A stretch of DNA of 64,000 bases, from contig CAWFXV010000026.1 in NCBI GenBank assembly GCA_963819885.1, positions 124,001 to 188,000 on the forward strand, in the 5' to 3' direction. Below the pieces are notes generated by a model. The model saw only the letters and a list, made by a program, of their open reading frames with translations. It searched no databases and had not been told where the DNA came from. The stretch is from JACVRX01 sp963819885 (lineage in GTDB: Bacteria > Actinomycetota > Actinomycetes > Jiangellales > Jiangellaceae). Within the stretch, counting starts at the first letter, position 1; every line of letters starts with the position of its first letter. A program made the position numbers and the translations under genes. Shown in pieces: positions 24,546-33,437 of the stretch.

Positions 24546-25040
24546 CTACACCGGGTCGTCCTGACGTTCGCCGGCCAGCGGACCGGCCAGCTCGTCGGCC
24601 AGCTCCCGCAGCTCGGAGCGGAGGAAGTCGCGAGTCGCTACTTCCCCGACGGCGATTCGCAGCGACGCGACCTCCCGCGCGAGGAACTCCATGTCAGCCC
24701 GCGAGCGGGCGTCGACTTCGCGGTCCTGCTCGAGGTTGACCCGGTCGCGGTCGTCCTGGCGGTTCTGGGCGAGCAGGATCAGCGGTGCCGCGTAGGAAGC
24801 CTGGATCGACAGCAAGAGGGTCAGGAAGATAAACGGGTACGGGTCGTAGCGCAGGTCTTGCGGGCCGAACGTGTTCCACAACACCCAGACCACGATGAAC
24901 ACGGTGAGGTAGAGCAGGAAGCGGCCGGTGCCGAGGAACCTGGCAATCCGTTCGGACGCCTTGCCGATGACCTCGGGATCGACGTTGGGACGCCGCAAGC
25001 CGCCCGGTACCCGGGGCTGGTCGAGCCTGTCACGCGCCAT
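24546..25040 (-). CDS. DUF1003 membrane protein
   Basis: 164 residues. After a basic start, two membrane helices (FLLYLTVFIVVWVLWNTFG and FIFLTLLLSIQASYAAPLIL) are followed by LAQNRQDDRDRVNLEQDREV and a coiled-coil tail. This is the classic DUF1003 pattern; the function of the family is unknown. ATG 25040 follows GGGAGGAGG and lies inside the end of the upstream MgtE_N/CBS gene (11-base overlap), so the two are coupled, as for the Rv1231c-Rv1232c pair. A role around magnesium or another cation is inferred only from this neighbour. Confidence 0.88.
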   Translation of the reverse strand: MARDRLDQPRVPGGLRRPNVDPEVIGKASERIARFLGTGRFLLYLTVFIVVWVLWNTFGPQDLRYDPYPFIFLTLLLSIQASYAAPLILLAQNRQDDRDRVNLEQDREVDARSRADMEFLAREVASLRIAVGEVATRDFLRSELRELADELAGPLAGERQDDPV

Positions 25041-26292
25041 GTCCGGCCTCCTCCCGCGTTGCTTGCGAGCGCCACTCTTCGCCGAGCATGTGGTCCATGA
25101 CGTCGTCGACGGTGACGACGCCGAGCAGTCGCCCGTCCTCGTCCACCACTGGACATGCGACCAGGTTGTACGTCGCGAACACGCCGGCGACCTGTTCGAG
25201 AGAGGCGCCCGGAGGGAGAGCGTCGAGGTCGGTCTCGATGACACCGGATACCAACAGCGATGGCGGTTCGCGCAGCAGCCGCTGGAAGTGCGCGACACCG
25301 AGGTACCGGCCGGTCGGGGTGTCCATCGGCGGGCGACAGACGTACACCATTGCCGCCAAGGACGGCGTGAGGTCGCGATTGCGGATACGCGCAAGTGCCT
25401 CCGCGACAGTGGCGTCGGGGGAGAGCACCACCGGTTCGTTGGTCATCATGCCGCCGGCTGTGTAGTCCTCGTAGGTGAGCAGCTGCCGAACGGGCGCAGC
25501 TTCGTCGGGCTCCATCAGCGTCAGCAGCGCCTCGGCTTGCTCGGCTGGTAGGTCGGCGAGCAGGTCGGCCGCGTCGTCGGGATCCATCGCTTCCAGGACG
25601 TCAGCGGCACGTTCACCATCGAGGCTGCCGATCAGCTCCTGAGCCTCGGACGCGTCGAGCTCCTCTATCACGTCGGCGAGCCGCTCGTCGTCCAGGGCGA
25701 GCGCCACCTCGCGCCGTCGCTTGCTGGAGAGCTCCCGCAGTACTCCCGCCAGATCGGCCGGGCGCATCTTGGCGAAGGCAGCGAGCAGGTTGGCTGCGCC
25801 CTGGACCTCCTCGGGCACCGCGAACCCGGTCAGGTCGTCGAACCCGTAGATCCGGGTTTCGCCCCGTCGACCGAACCGCTTCCCTCGGCGATGCGCTGCG
25901 ACCTTGGTCACCTCCCAATCCCGGGCCCGGGTTTGCTCGATACCGACGTCGGAGACAATGACCTCCTCACCGGTCGCAGGAGCGAACACGCGGCGGTCGA
26001 GCATCTCGTGCAGCACCAGCGTCTCGGCTGGACGTTGCTCGAACCGGCGCATGTTCACCACGCCCGTGGTGATCACCTGGCCGCCGTCGATGCTGGTCAC
26101 CCGCGTTATCGGGAGGAAAATCCGGCGGCGCACGGGGACCTCGACGACCAGCCCGAGAACCCGGGGGAGTGAACCGGGCAGTGGCATCGTCACCACGACG
26201 TCGTGGACCTTGCCCACCTGGTCACCGTTGGGGTCGAACACGGCAGTCCCAGCTAGCCGCGCGACATAGACCCTGGTCAGCGTCGCGCTCAT
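25030..26292 (-). CDS. PRC-barrel/MgtE_N/CBS protein lacking a channel domain
   Basis: 420 residues. The N-terminal PRC-barrel-like domain (about 5-80: GTAVFDPNGDQVGKVHDVVV) and a second strand-rich part lead to an MgtE N-terminal superhelical domain (about 170-275; repeated DDERLADVIEELDASEAQEL, DPDDAADLLADLPAEQAEAL). Two CBS repeats (about 285-410) end the protein. MgtE magnesium channels use MgtE_N and CBS as an Mg2+ sensor, but the membrane pore is absent here. It could sense Mg2+ or nucleotides and control the overlapping DUF1003 membrane protein. It corresponds to Rv1232c in gene order. Confidence 0.88.
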   Translation of the reverse strand: MSATLTRVYVARLAGTAVFDPNGDQVGKVHDVVVTMPLPGSLPRVLGLVVEVPVRRRIFLPITRVTSIDGGQVITTGVVNMRRFEQRPAETLVLHEMLDRRVFAPATGEEVIVSDVGIEQTRARDWEVTKVAAHRRGKRFGRRGETRIYGFDDLTGFAVPEEVQGAANLLAAFAKMRPADLAGVLRELSSKRRREVALALDDERLADVIEELDASEAQELIGSLDGERAADVLEAMDPDDAADLLADLPAEQAEALLTLMEPDEAAPVRQLLTYEDYTAGGMMTNEPVVLSPDATVAEALARIRNRDLTPSLAAMVYVCRPPMDTPTGRYLGVAHFQRLLREPPSLLVSGVIETDLDALPPGASLEQVAGVFATYNLVACPVVDEDGRLLGVVTVDDVMDHMLGEEWRSQATREEAGHGA

Positions 26293-26382
26293 GGCCGCAG
26301 GCTACCGGCCGAGTTCGCAGGTAGACTGTCACGCCGCGGTCGAACCGGCCGCACTTTCCGCCGACCCGAGGTCCCGCCGAGC

Positions 26383-27111
26383 ATGCCGCGATCATTGCGA
26401 CGATTGCTGGTGGGGGCTCTGTCGGTGTGCCTGGTAGCCCTGCCTGGCTGCCGCGACGAGGCGCCGAATCCGCTGGAGCAGATCGCGACGGATCACATGC
26501 CTGCCGCGGCCAACGGGCTGGACCAGGTGAGCGCAGAGGACGCTCTCGAGACGGTCCTGTCTGCGCTCGCGGCGACGAGTTCCTACCACGTGACCGGCAC
26601 CTCGACGAGCGGCGAGGCGATCGACATCTTCTTCGTCGAAGCCGGTGCCACGGGGACGGTCGGCGCAGGGAAACCAGTGACGCTGGTGGCGCTCGACGGA
26701 CGTATCTACGTCACGGGTGATGCCGAGTTCATGGCGACCAACGTCGGGGCGGACGCCGCGGAGCGGATGGCCGGCAAATGGCTGCTGCTGCCGCCGGACT
26801 CGACCTCCGACTTCTCCATCTTCGCCGACGGCGAGACGTTCGCCCAGACCGTGCTCGGCGCCGGCGGACCCGTTGAGATGAGTGACGTCCGTGATGTCAA
26901 CGGCGTCCCGGCCGTAGGCCTGGTGTTTCGGGAGACTGGCGGGACTCTGTGGGTGTCGGCACAGGGCGATCCGCTGCCGCTCCAGTTCGAGGAGAAAGGC
27001 GCGTCCGCCGGCGCCGGGGTGCTGACATTCGCCGACTACGGTGCCGATGTCGCTCTGCAGGCTCCGCCGGCAGACTCCGTCGTCGATGTTGCGACCCTGC
27101 CCGCCCCGTGA
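26383..27111 (+). CDS. Lipoprotein of the LppX/LprG-like or unknown class
   Basis: 242 residues. The lipoprotein signal ends ALPGC with Cys at residue 23. The mature part starts with an acidic linker, then SAEDALETVLSALAATSSYH, GTSTSGEAIDIFF, VTLVALDGRIYVTGDAEFMA and a C-terminal beta-rich portion. Alternating beta-strands after a single helix, and a test-like VNGVPAVGLVF motif, resemble the antiparallel-sheet lipid-binding lipoproteins of actinobacteria; the match is from pattern only. Anchored outside the cytoplasmic membrane. It stands alone on its strand. Confidence 0.65.
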   Translation: MPRSLRRLLVGALSVCLVALPGCRDEAPNPLEQIATDHMPAAANGLDQVSAEDALETVLSALAATSSYHVTGTSTSGEAIDIFFVEAGATGTVGAGKPVTLVALDGRIYVTGDAEFMATNVGADAAERMAGKWLLLPPDSTSDFSIFADGETFAQTVLGAGGPVEMSDVRDVNGVPAVGLVFRETGGTLWVSAQGDPLPLQFEEKGASAGAGVLTFADYGADVALQAPPADSVVDVATLPAP

Positions 27112-27169
27112 GCATCTGATCGTCGTCAGTGCACCTGATCGCTCGAGCACCCATGGCACAGTAAGTCGC

Positions 27170-27688
27170 GTGAACCGCGACGAGTTACGGGCGCTCGTCG
27201 ACGAGGCGATGAAACGCACGGCGTTGGTCTGGCTGACCTACGCCGGCAGCGACCGGGCCCGCGCGGTCTGGCACGTATGGCATGACGGCACGGCCTACGT
27301 CGTCTGCGGCGGCCCCGAGCAACCCCTACCGGAGATCGAAGGGGTCGGGCACGTTGTGGTCACGGCTCGGGCCAAAGACTCCCGTGCCCGGCTGGTGAGT
27401 TGGACCGCGGAGGTCACGGTCGAGGTACCCGGCAGCGACAGCTGGCGAGAGGCCGCGGCGTTGCTCAAGGCCGAGCGTCTCAACGCTGTCCAGGGCGATG
27501 CCCTCCTCTCGGTGTGGGCCGCCGAGTCGTCGATCCTGCGGCTGACTCCAACCGGAGAGGTCAGCGAGTATCCGGGCGCGTATCCGGCCGAGTCGCTGGC
27601 CGCGGCACCAGTCGAGTCGCCGGCGACGACCGTGGGCAAGCCGCCCTGGGTGGTCCACCGGCGTGCTCGGCGCGCGCCCCGGCTGTGA
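27170..27688 (+). CDS. Conserved hypothetical protein
   Basis: 172 residues from GTG 27170. Strands such as ALVWLTYAGSDRARAVWHVW, HDGTAYVVCGGPEQPLPEIE and VGHVVVTARAKDSRARLVSW form what looks like a split-barrel, similar in feel to flavin-binding pyridoxamine-oxidase-like folds, but no FMN motif is clear. It is cytoplasmic; the C-terminus is Pro/Arg-rich. No function is claimed. Confidence 0.6.
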   Translation: MNRDELRALVDEAMKRTALVWLTYAGSDRARAVWHVWHDGTAYVVCGGPEQPLPEIEGVGHVVVTARAKDSRARLVSWTAEVTVEVPGSDSWREAAALLKAERLNAVQGDALLSVWAAESSILRLTPTGEVSEYPGAYPAESLAAAPVESPATTVGKPPWVVHRRARRAPRL

Positions 27689-27743
27689 CGCGCTGACTGG
27701 GCTGTTCGGGTCCGGAACATCCAGCAGAAAGGTCTCCGCCGCC

Positions 27744-28394
27744 ATGTCGTACGGTTCCGGGACACTCGATCCGTGGGAGAACCGGCAGCGGTCCATCTCT
27801 ACGGCTGCCACGATCGCCGCCTGCCTCGCCGCCGACGGGCTGTTGGCGTTCGGGGATTCCATCCTCCGCGCTGACTACGTGCCCCTGGCCCAGGCACTCC
27901 ACGACGCCGACGGCACGGTTACCGCCGTCAACGCGTGGAACGGCCGGCCGGCCGCGCCCGCCATCGACGTTCTCGAGGAGTGGGCAACGCAATTTGGCCT
28001 GCCGTCGCGGCTACTCATGGCGATCGGGTCGAACGACATCTTCGACCCGTCTGAGTTCGCCGACCAGATCGAGCGGATGCTCGAGATCGCCGGGCCCTAT
28101 CGTCAGGTGCTGTGGGTGAACGTGCATGTCGCCCGCACCACCGTGCCCGCGTCGGTGCAGTTGGCAGATCAGCGGAACTCGGGCTGGGTGAACGCCCAGC
28201 TCGCCGAGGCCGCTGGCCTGCACCCCAATTTGACGTTGGTGAAGTGGTCGGAGTTCTTGAACAGGAAACCGGGCTACCGGATCTCCACGTATCTCTCCGA
28301 CGGGGTCCATACCTCGGTGCCGCTGGGCCAGGCCGCGCGGAACGCGCTGATCATGGAGGCGGTTGGCATGAGTGGCCGACATACAGGACAGTGA
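27744..28394 (+). CDS. SGNH/GDSL-like hydrolase domain protein
   Basis: 216 residues without a signal peptide. Block I is LLAFGDSIL with the nucleophile Ser; a Gly-containing turn WNGRPAAPAID may be block II; block III is MAIGSNDIFDP (GxND); block V is YLSDGVHTS with Asp-x-x-His. These are the four catalytic blocks of SGNH esterases. ATG 27744 has AAAGG upstream; an open extension to 27663 overlaps the preceding gene. The substrate is unknown; acyl-ester cleavage is inferred. Confidence 0.7.
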   Translation: MSYGSGTLDPWENRQRSISTAATIAACLAADGLLAFGDSILRADYVPLAQALHDADGTVTAVNAWNGRPAAPAIDVLEEWATQFGLPSRLLMAIGSNDIFDPSEFADQIERMLEIAGPYRQVLWVNVHVARTTVPASVQLADQRNSGWVNAQLAEAAGLHPNLTLVKWSEFLNRKPGYRISTYLSDGVHTSVPLGQAARNALIMEAVGMSGRHTGQ

Positions 28395-28400
28395 CAATTC

Positions 28401-28418
28401 GGTGAACATCCGTTCACC
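28401..28418 (+). terminator. Short perfect hairpin after the SGNH gene
   Basis: GGTGAAC (28401-28407) and GTTCACC (28412-28418) with a 4-base loop lie 6 bases after the stop codon. No U-tract follows. Confidence 0.4.
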
Positions 28419-28530
28419 ATCGGTGCCGGTGAGTGCTACCCAGATGCGCCGTGTCGTCCTGACCAGGCAGAATGCCCACGGTAGGTAGGTAGGATCCTGC
28501 CGGGGAGCCGACGCGAGAGGAGGCGCACCA

Positions 28531-29037
28531 ATGCAGACGCTGGTGCTCAACGCCTCCTACGAGCCGCTTGCCGTTGTCTCCGTGCGACGGGCCGTCGTGC
28601 TGGTTCTCACCGAGAAGGCGGTCATGGAACACGCCGACGAGGCCCGGCCGATCCGTTCGCCCAGCCGCCAGCTGCCGACCCCACTGGTTGTCCGGCTGTT
28701 GAAATTCGTCCGGGTGCCGTACCGGCGCAAGCTGCCATGGTCGCGGCGCGGTGTCCTGGAGCGCGACCGGCATCGCTGCGCATACTGCACCGGTCGGGCG
28801 AGCACGATCGATCACCTGGTGCCCGTCTCCCGCGGGGGCGAGGAACGGAGCTGGCTGAACACCGTCAGTGCGTGCGTCCCGTGCAATCAGGCCAAGGCGG
28901 ATCGCACTCCCGACGAAGCCGGCATGCACCTGCTCCTGGCGCCGCACGAACCGAAGGCACACGCCGCCCTCGTGCTGGCAATCGGTGTCACGACGGCGCA
29001 GGGGTTGCCGGAGTGGCTGGCCACCGCCACCGCGTAA
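28531..29037 (+). CDS. HNH endonuclease family protein
   Basis: 168 residues. The N-terminus MQTLVLNASYEPLAVVSVRR and the HNH core with RDRHRCAYC, STIDHLVPVSRGG, SWLNTVSACVPCNQAKADR show two Cys pairs for a structural zinc and the His-Asn-His metal site. This widespread actinobacterial type is usually chromosomal and solitary; its DNA target is unknown. ATG 28531 follows GAGGAGG. Confidence 0.92.
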   Translation: MQTLVLNASYEPLAVVSVRRAVVLVLTEKAVMEHADEARPIRSPSRQLPTPLVVRLLKFVRVPYRRKLPWSRRGVLERDRHRCAYCTGRASTIDHLVPVSRGGEERSWLNTVSACVPCNQAKADRTPDEAGMHLLLAPHEPKAHAALVLAIGVTTAQGLPEWLATATA

Positions 29038-29104
29038 CGTGTTCTGGCCTTCGGGCACAAGACCGACCAGACTGCCTCTGTACTGATCACCAAGGAGGAC
29101 GGCC

Positions 29105-29575
29105 ATGGCCAGCCCAGTACCAGGACTCCCGACCGGCCTGAGCGTCGGGACGTATGACTCCTATGCCGATGCGCAGAAGGCCGTCGACCATCTTGCCGAC
29201 CAGAAGTTCCCGGTCGAGAACCTCGCTATCGTGGGCACGGATCTGCGCCAGGTCGAACGTGTCACTGGCCGGCTGAGCTGGGGCAAGGTCGCCCTCGGCG
29301 GGCTTGCGAGCGGCGCCTGGATCGGCCTGTTCGTGGGCCTGCTCCTCGGCCTGTTCACGAACGAAGGCTGGGGCCGGATCATCCTGTTCAGCCTGCTCTG
29401 GGGCGCGGTGTTCATGCTGATCCTGGCTCTCGTCGGCTACGCCGCCACCGGCGGCCGGCGCGACTTCACCAGCCAGAGCGTCACGATCGCCAGCCACTAC
29501 GAGATCTTCTGCCAGCATCAGCACGCTGATCAGGCGAGGGACTTGCTGGCCCAGCTCTCGCTGAAGGCCTCGTAA
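29105..29575 (+). CDS. General stress protein 17M-like membrane protein
   Basis: 156 residues. The N-terminal GSP17M/YflT-type domain starts GLSVGTYDSYADAQKAVDHL with LAIVGTDLRQVERVTGRLS; two membrane segments (about 60-85 and 93-113) follow. The C-terminal YEIFCQHQHADQARDLL resumes the ferredoxin-like fold. Members are stress-induced in many actinobacteria; the mechanism is unknown. ATG 29105 has AAGGAGG upstream. Confidence 0.85.
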   Translation: MASPVPGLPTGLSVGTYDSYADAQKAVDHLADQKFPVENLAIVGTDLRQVERVTGRLSWGKVALGGLASGAWIGLFVGLLLGLFTNEGWGRIILFSLLWGAVFMLILALVGYAATGGRRDFTSQSVTIASHYEIFCQHQHADQARDLLAQLSLKAS

Positions 29576-29614
29576 GTATCTGCGCCGGCGGGTTCGCCGG
29601 GGTCAAGCCGCACT

Positions 29615-29676
29615 TCAATGATCAAAAACGCGCAAAAACTGGACGTAGGGCGATGTGGCGCGTAATTGATCATTGA
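29615..29676. repeat. AT-rich bipartite palindrome
   Basis: TCAATGATCA (29615-29624), 3 bases, ACGCGC (29628-29633), a 24-base loop, GCGCGT (29658-29663), 3 bases, TGATCATTGA (29667-29676). Both helices are perfect and symmetrical. It lies between the stress-protein and FAD-oxidoreductase genes, and its base composition differs from the surroundings. Confidence 0.6.
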
Positions 29677-29766
29677 GGACGCCCTGGGGTATTCCTGTTG
29701 CCGATGAGTTCTGTCGGTGGCTTGAGTCATAGTGGGCGAGCATCCGACGACGAACAAGGATTCCAC

Positions 29767-31083
29767 ATGACCACAGACCCGATGTCCGCCATCACCCTCC
29801 GTCCCGGCGATGCCGGGTACGAGGACGCCGCGACGACGTACATGCAGACCGGCCGGCCTGCCCTCGTGGTCCGGCCGCGCAACGCTGCGGACGTAGCCGC
29901 CGGTATCGAGCATGCGATCGACAACGGCCTGGTGCTGTCGGTGAAGAGCGGCGGGCACAGTGTGCTCGGTTTCGGCACCAACGACGGCGGCGTCGTCATC
30001 GACCTGTCTGGATTCGATTCCGTCGACGTGCTCGACGACGTGACGGGCCACGTCCGGATCGGCGCGGGCGCCGAGTGGGGCGAGGTTGCCACCAGGCTGG
30101 CCGCGGACGGGTTGTCGCTCACCTCCGGGGACACGAAGTCCGTCGGCGTCGGGGGTCTGACCCTCGGCGGCGGCGTCGGGTGGATGGTACGTAACCACGG
30201 GCTCACGATCGACAGCCTCGTCGCCGCCGACATCGTCACTGCTGCCGGTGAACGCTTGCGGCTCAGCGACGACGAGAACCCTGACCTGTTCTGGGCGATC
30301 CGCGGCGGCGGCGGCAACTTCGGTGTCGTCACGCACTTCGAGTTCGTGGCGCAACGGGACACTACGGTGCATGCGGGCACGATCACCTACTCCGTCGATG
30401 ACGTGTCGGCCCTAGTCCGTGGTTGGCAGGACGTTCATCGGGCCGCTCCCGAGGAGCTCAACTCGACGCTGGTGCTGATGCCGGAGTTCGGTGCCGAGAT
30501 GCCGGCCATGGCGATGGGCATGGTGTGTTTCGCCGGGGCCGACCAGGCTGCGGCGGACGCAGCGTTCGCGCCACTGCTGGCACTGGATGGCCTGATCAGC
30601 AGCGAGATCGTGAAGAAGCCGTACGTCGACGTCCTGGAAGAAGCGCACCCGCCGCCGGGCGTCACTGCCATGGCCACCAATACCCTGGTGGAGTCGGTGA
30701 CCGACGACGTGGTCTCCGCCGTCGCCGACTGGTATGCCGACGGAACAGCGGGTCGCCTTGCCTTCCTGCGCGCTCTGGGCGGCGCCATGTCCCGAGTCCA
30801 GACCGACGCGACGGCGTTCGCCCACCGCACGGCGGAGGCGATGTTGGTCGGCGCTGCATTTCTCCCGGAGGACTCGACCGCGGAGCAGTTGATTCAAGCA
30901 GTCCGGCCCTTCGACGCCGTCAAGCAGTTCGGCATGGGTGGCTATGCCGGCTTCCTCGGCACCGCCACCGACGACGACGTCGCCGCGATCTATCCGGCGC
31001 AGACACTGAACCGGCTGCAAGCAGTGAAGCGGAAATATGACCCGGCCAACGTCTTCCGCCAGAATTTCAACATCCGGCCGTGA
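29767..31083 (+). CDS. FAD-binding (BBE-type) oxidoreductase
   Basis: 438 residues. The VAO-type FAD domain has ALVVRPRNAADVAAGIEHA, VKSGGHSVLGFGTNDGGVVI with the His commonly linked covalently to FAD, and TLGGGVGWMVRNHGLTIDSL. DLFWAIRGGGGNFGVVTHFE precedes the substrate domain, and the C-terminal BBE segment (KRKYDPANVFRQNFNI) ends it. Such enzymes oxidise alcohols, sugars or secondary metabolites with O2. The cysteine of the double-linked type is not seen, so a single His link is more likely. ATG 29767 was chosen for its AAGGA. No pathway neighbours. Confidence 0.92.
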   Translation: MTTDPMSAITLRPGDAGYEDAATTYMQTGRPALVVRPRNAADVAAGIEHAIDNGLVLSVKSGGHSVLGFGTNDGGVVIDLSGFDSVDVLDDVTGHVRIGAGAEWGEVATRLAADGLSLTSGDTKSVGVGGLTLGGGVGWMVRNHGLTIDSLVAADIVTAAGERLRLSDDENPDLFWAIRGGGGNFGVVTHFEFVAQRDTTVHAGTITYSVDDVSALVRGWQDVHRAAPEELNSTLVLMPEFGAEMPAMAMGMVCFAGADQAAADAAFAPLLALDGLISSEIVKKPYVDVLEEAHPPPGVTAMATNTLVESVTDDVVSAVADWYADGTAGRLAFLRALGGAMSRVQTDATAFAHRTAEAMLVGAAFLPEDSTAEQLIQAVRPFDAVKQFGMGGYAGFLGTATDDDVAAIYPAQTLNRLQAVKRKYDPANVFRQNFNIRP

Positions 31084-31099
31084 CGATGCGGGCGTGGCC

Positions 31100-32089
31100 C
31101 TATAGCCAGCCGTTGCGTCTGAAGCCCCGGTACAGCAAGACACAGACCAGCGCGATCACCAGCAGCACCGCCGGATAGCCGAATCGCGAGCCCAGCTCGG
31201 GCATGTAGTCGAAATTCATCCCGTAGATGCCGGCGATCGCCGTCGGCACCGCGATGATCGCCGCCCAAGCCGTGATCTTCCGCATGTCCTCGTTCTGTGC
31301 GATCGATAGTTGCGCCAAATTGGCCTGCAGCAGCGAGGCGAGCAGGTCGTCGAAGCCCGCGATCGTTTCGTGGACTCGAGTGAGGTGATCCTCGACATCG
31401 CGGAAGTACGCCCGCACCTTGGGGTCGACGACGCCGAGCTCCGTACTGGTGAGGACTCGTAACGGCTGGGCGAGGGGATAGACAGCGCGGCGGAGTTCCA
31501 TCAGCTCTCGCTTCACCTGATACACCCGACCGGCGTTCCGGCCGCGCTGGTCGGCGAAGGCGAATTCCTCGATCTCCTCGATGTCCTTCTCGATGGAGTC
31601 GGCGACCTGGACATAGGTGTCGACGACGCTGTCGGCGATCGCGTACAGGACGGCCGACGGCCCACGCGAGAGCATGTCCGGGTCGGCCTGCAGCCGCTCA
31701 CGGACCGGCTTGAGCGCACCGTGCTCGCCGTGCCGCACCGTGACGACGAAGCAGTCGCCGAGGAACACCATCACCTCACCGGTCTCGACGATTTCGTTGG
31801 TCTCCGTTACCGCCTCGTGTGGGATATAGCGAACGGTCTTGACCACGGCGAACAGGCTGTCGCCGTAGACGTCCAGCTTGGGCCGCTGATGAGCATGGAC
31901 CGCGTCCTCGACGGCGAGCGGGTGCAGGGCGAACTCTGCTGCGATTCCGGCCAGCTCGCCTTCGTTCGGTTCGTGCAGCCCGATCCACACAAAGCCGCCG
32001 TCGGCGCGGGCGAGCCGGATCGCCTCGTCGTGGCTGCTGACGCTATCCCGGAATCCGTCTCGGTACAGCGCCCAATCGACGACGGCCAT
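31100..32089 (-). CDS. corA: CorA-family magnesium/cobalt transporter
   Basis: 329 residues. A long cytoplasmic N-terminal domain with the helical stalk ends in two membrane helices separated by YGMNFDYMPE, the GMN selectivity loop. The first helix is TAWAAIIAVPTAIAGIY; the final basic tail is YRGFRRNGWL. CorA pentamers pass Mg2+ (also Co2+ or Ni2+). ATG 32089 follows AAGGTG; an upstream ATG at 32098 is less likely. It lies convergent with the FAD oxidoreductase. Confidence 0.95.
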   Translation of the reverse strand: MAVVDWALYRDGFRDSVSSHDEAIRLARADGGFVWIGLHEPNEGELAGIAAEFALHPLAVEDAVHAHQRPKLDVYGDSLFAVVKTVRYIPHEAVTETNEIVETGEVMVFLGDCFVVTVRHGEHGALKPVRERLQADPDMLSRGPSAVLYAIADSVVDTYVQVADSIEKDIEEIEEFAFADQRGRNAGRVYQVKRELMELRRAVYPLAQPLRVLTSTELGVVDPKVRAYFRDVEDHLTRVHETIAGFDDLLASLLQANLAQLSIAQNEDMRKITAWAAIIAVPTAIAGIYGMNFDYMPELGSRFGYPAVLLVIALVCVLLYRGFRRNGWL

Positions 32090-32165
32090 GGGACACACCT
32101 TGCCACTTCGGCCAAGGGGGACGCGGGAATCCCGGGCGCCGATGGATCCACGGCGGTGCGGTGGA

Positions 32166-33437
32166 TCAGGGAGCCACGTCTCGGCTCAGCAGGTCCGGCC
32201 ACGTCTCCCGGCGGACCACGAGGCGGGACTGTCCGTCGGTCGCGAACACGACCGGGATGCGCCGCGCGCCGTTGTAGTTGTTCGACATCGTGTAGCAATA
32301 CGCGCCGGTTGCGGGGACGGCGAGGAGGTCACCGACCGCGGCATCGCGGCAGTGGCACGTTCTCGCTCAGCACGTCACCGGACTCGCAGTGGCGGCCGAC
32401 GACGGTGACCGGTTGGCCGCCGCCGCCGACCCGGTTGACGATAGTGGCCTCGAAGCGTTGGTCGACGAGGGCGACCTCGAGGTTGTCGGCCATGCCGCCG
32501 TCCACGGCGACGAACGTCGTCGCGCCTGGCTTGACGGTCGTGACTGTGTAGAGCGGTGACCGCGCTGCTCGCGACCATGCTGCGGCCCGGTTCGATGAGG
32601 ATGCGGGCGTCGGCCGGAAGATGCGCGCGAGCCGCATCGATGAGAACGTCGAGGTAGCGGTCCAGGCTCGGCGGGTGGTCGGCGTAGGTGTACCGGGCAC
32701 CGAGGCCGCCGCCCAGGTCGTAGACGGGGAACCGGCCGAGCGCGGCCAGCGGTTCGACCGCTGCGGCGAGCTCCTCGGCGACCATGATCTGGGAGCCGAC
32801 GTGGGTATGCAGCCCGTCCATCCGCAGCCGGTCGCTGCGTTGCAGGCGGGCGATCGCCTCGCGGGCCGCGGGCGGGGAGAGCCCGAACTTCGAACCCTCG
32901 TGCCCGGTGGCGTGCGCGGCGTGCGTCGAGGCCTGCACACCTGGGATCACCCGTACCAGGCAGCCTTGCTCGAGTCCGCGACGGCACCACGGCCTCGAGC
33001 CGGTCGATGTCGTCGAAATTGTCGACGACGACGGTACCCACACCGGCCTCGACTGCGAGCTGGATCTCCTCGGTGGTCTTCGCGTTGCCGTGCAGCACCA
33101 AGGTTGCCGGGTCGGCACCGGCCGCAAGCGCGGTGACGATCTCGCCACCACCGGCGACGTCGATCCACAGACCTTCCTCGACCATCACCCGTTGCACCGC
33201 GGTGCACGGGAACGCCTTGGAGGCGAAGACAACCTGCGAGTCGGGCCAGCGCGCCGCGAGCCCTGCCCGGTACTCGCGCGCCCGCTGTCGTATCGCCTGC
33301 TCGTCCACCACCAGTACCGGTGTGCCGAACTCGCCGGCGATCTCGTCCAGCCGGCAGCCGCCGACCACGAGCGTGCCGTCGTCGTCGATCCGTGTGCCGG
33401 GCGGGAAGAGGCCGACGAGCTCGTCGACGCCCGTCAC
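32166..33437 (-). pseudogene. lysA: LysA-like PLP decarboxylase, reading frame interrupted three times
   Basis: A group IV (alanine-racemase-fold) decarboxylase, nearest to diaminopimelate decarboxylase. FASKAF places the PLP lysine at residue 74; HTHVGSQI, VYDLGGGLGARY and EPGRS are family motifs, and the C-terminal active-site region runs SGDVLSENVPLP...GAYCYTMSNNYNGARRIP. The frame changes near 32985, 32555 and 32347, each explained by one extra base. Removing three bases gives 423 codons, a normal length, and all motifs survive. GTG 33437 overlaps the USP stop by 4 bases. Sequencing error is more likely than decay. In this operon it may decarboxylate an amino acid for amine metabolism rather than make lysine. 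Confidence 0.8.
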
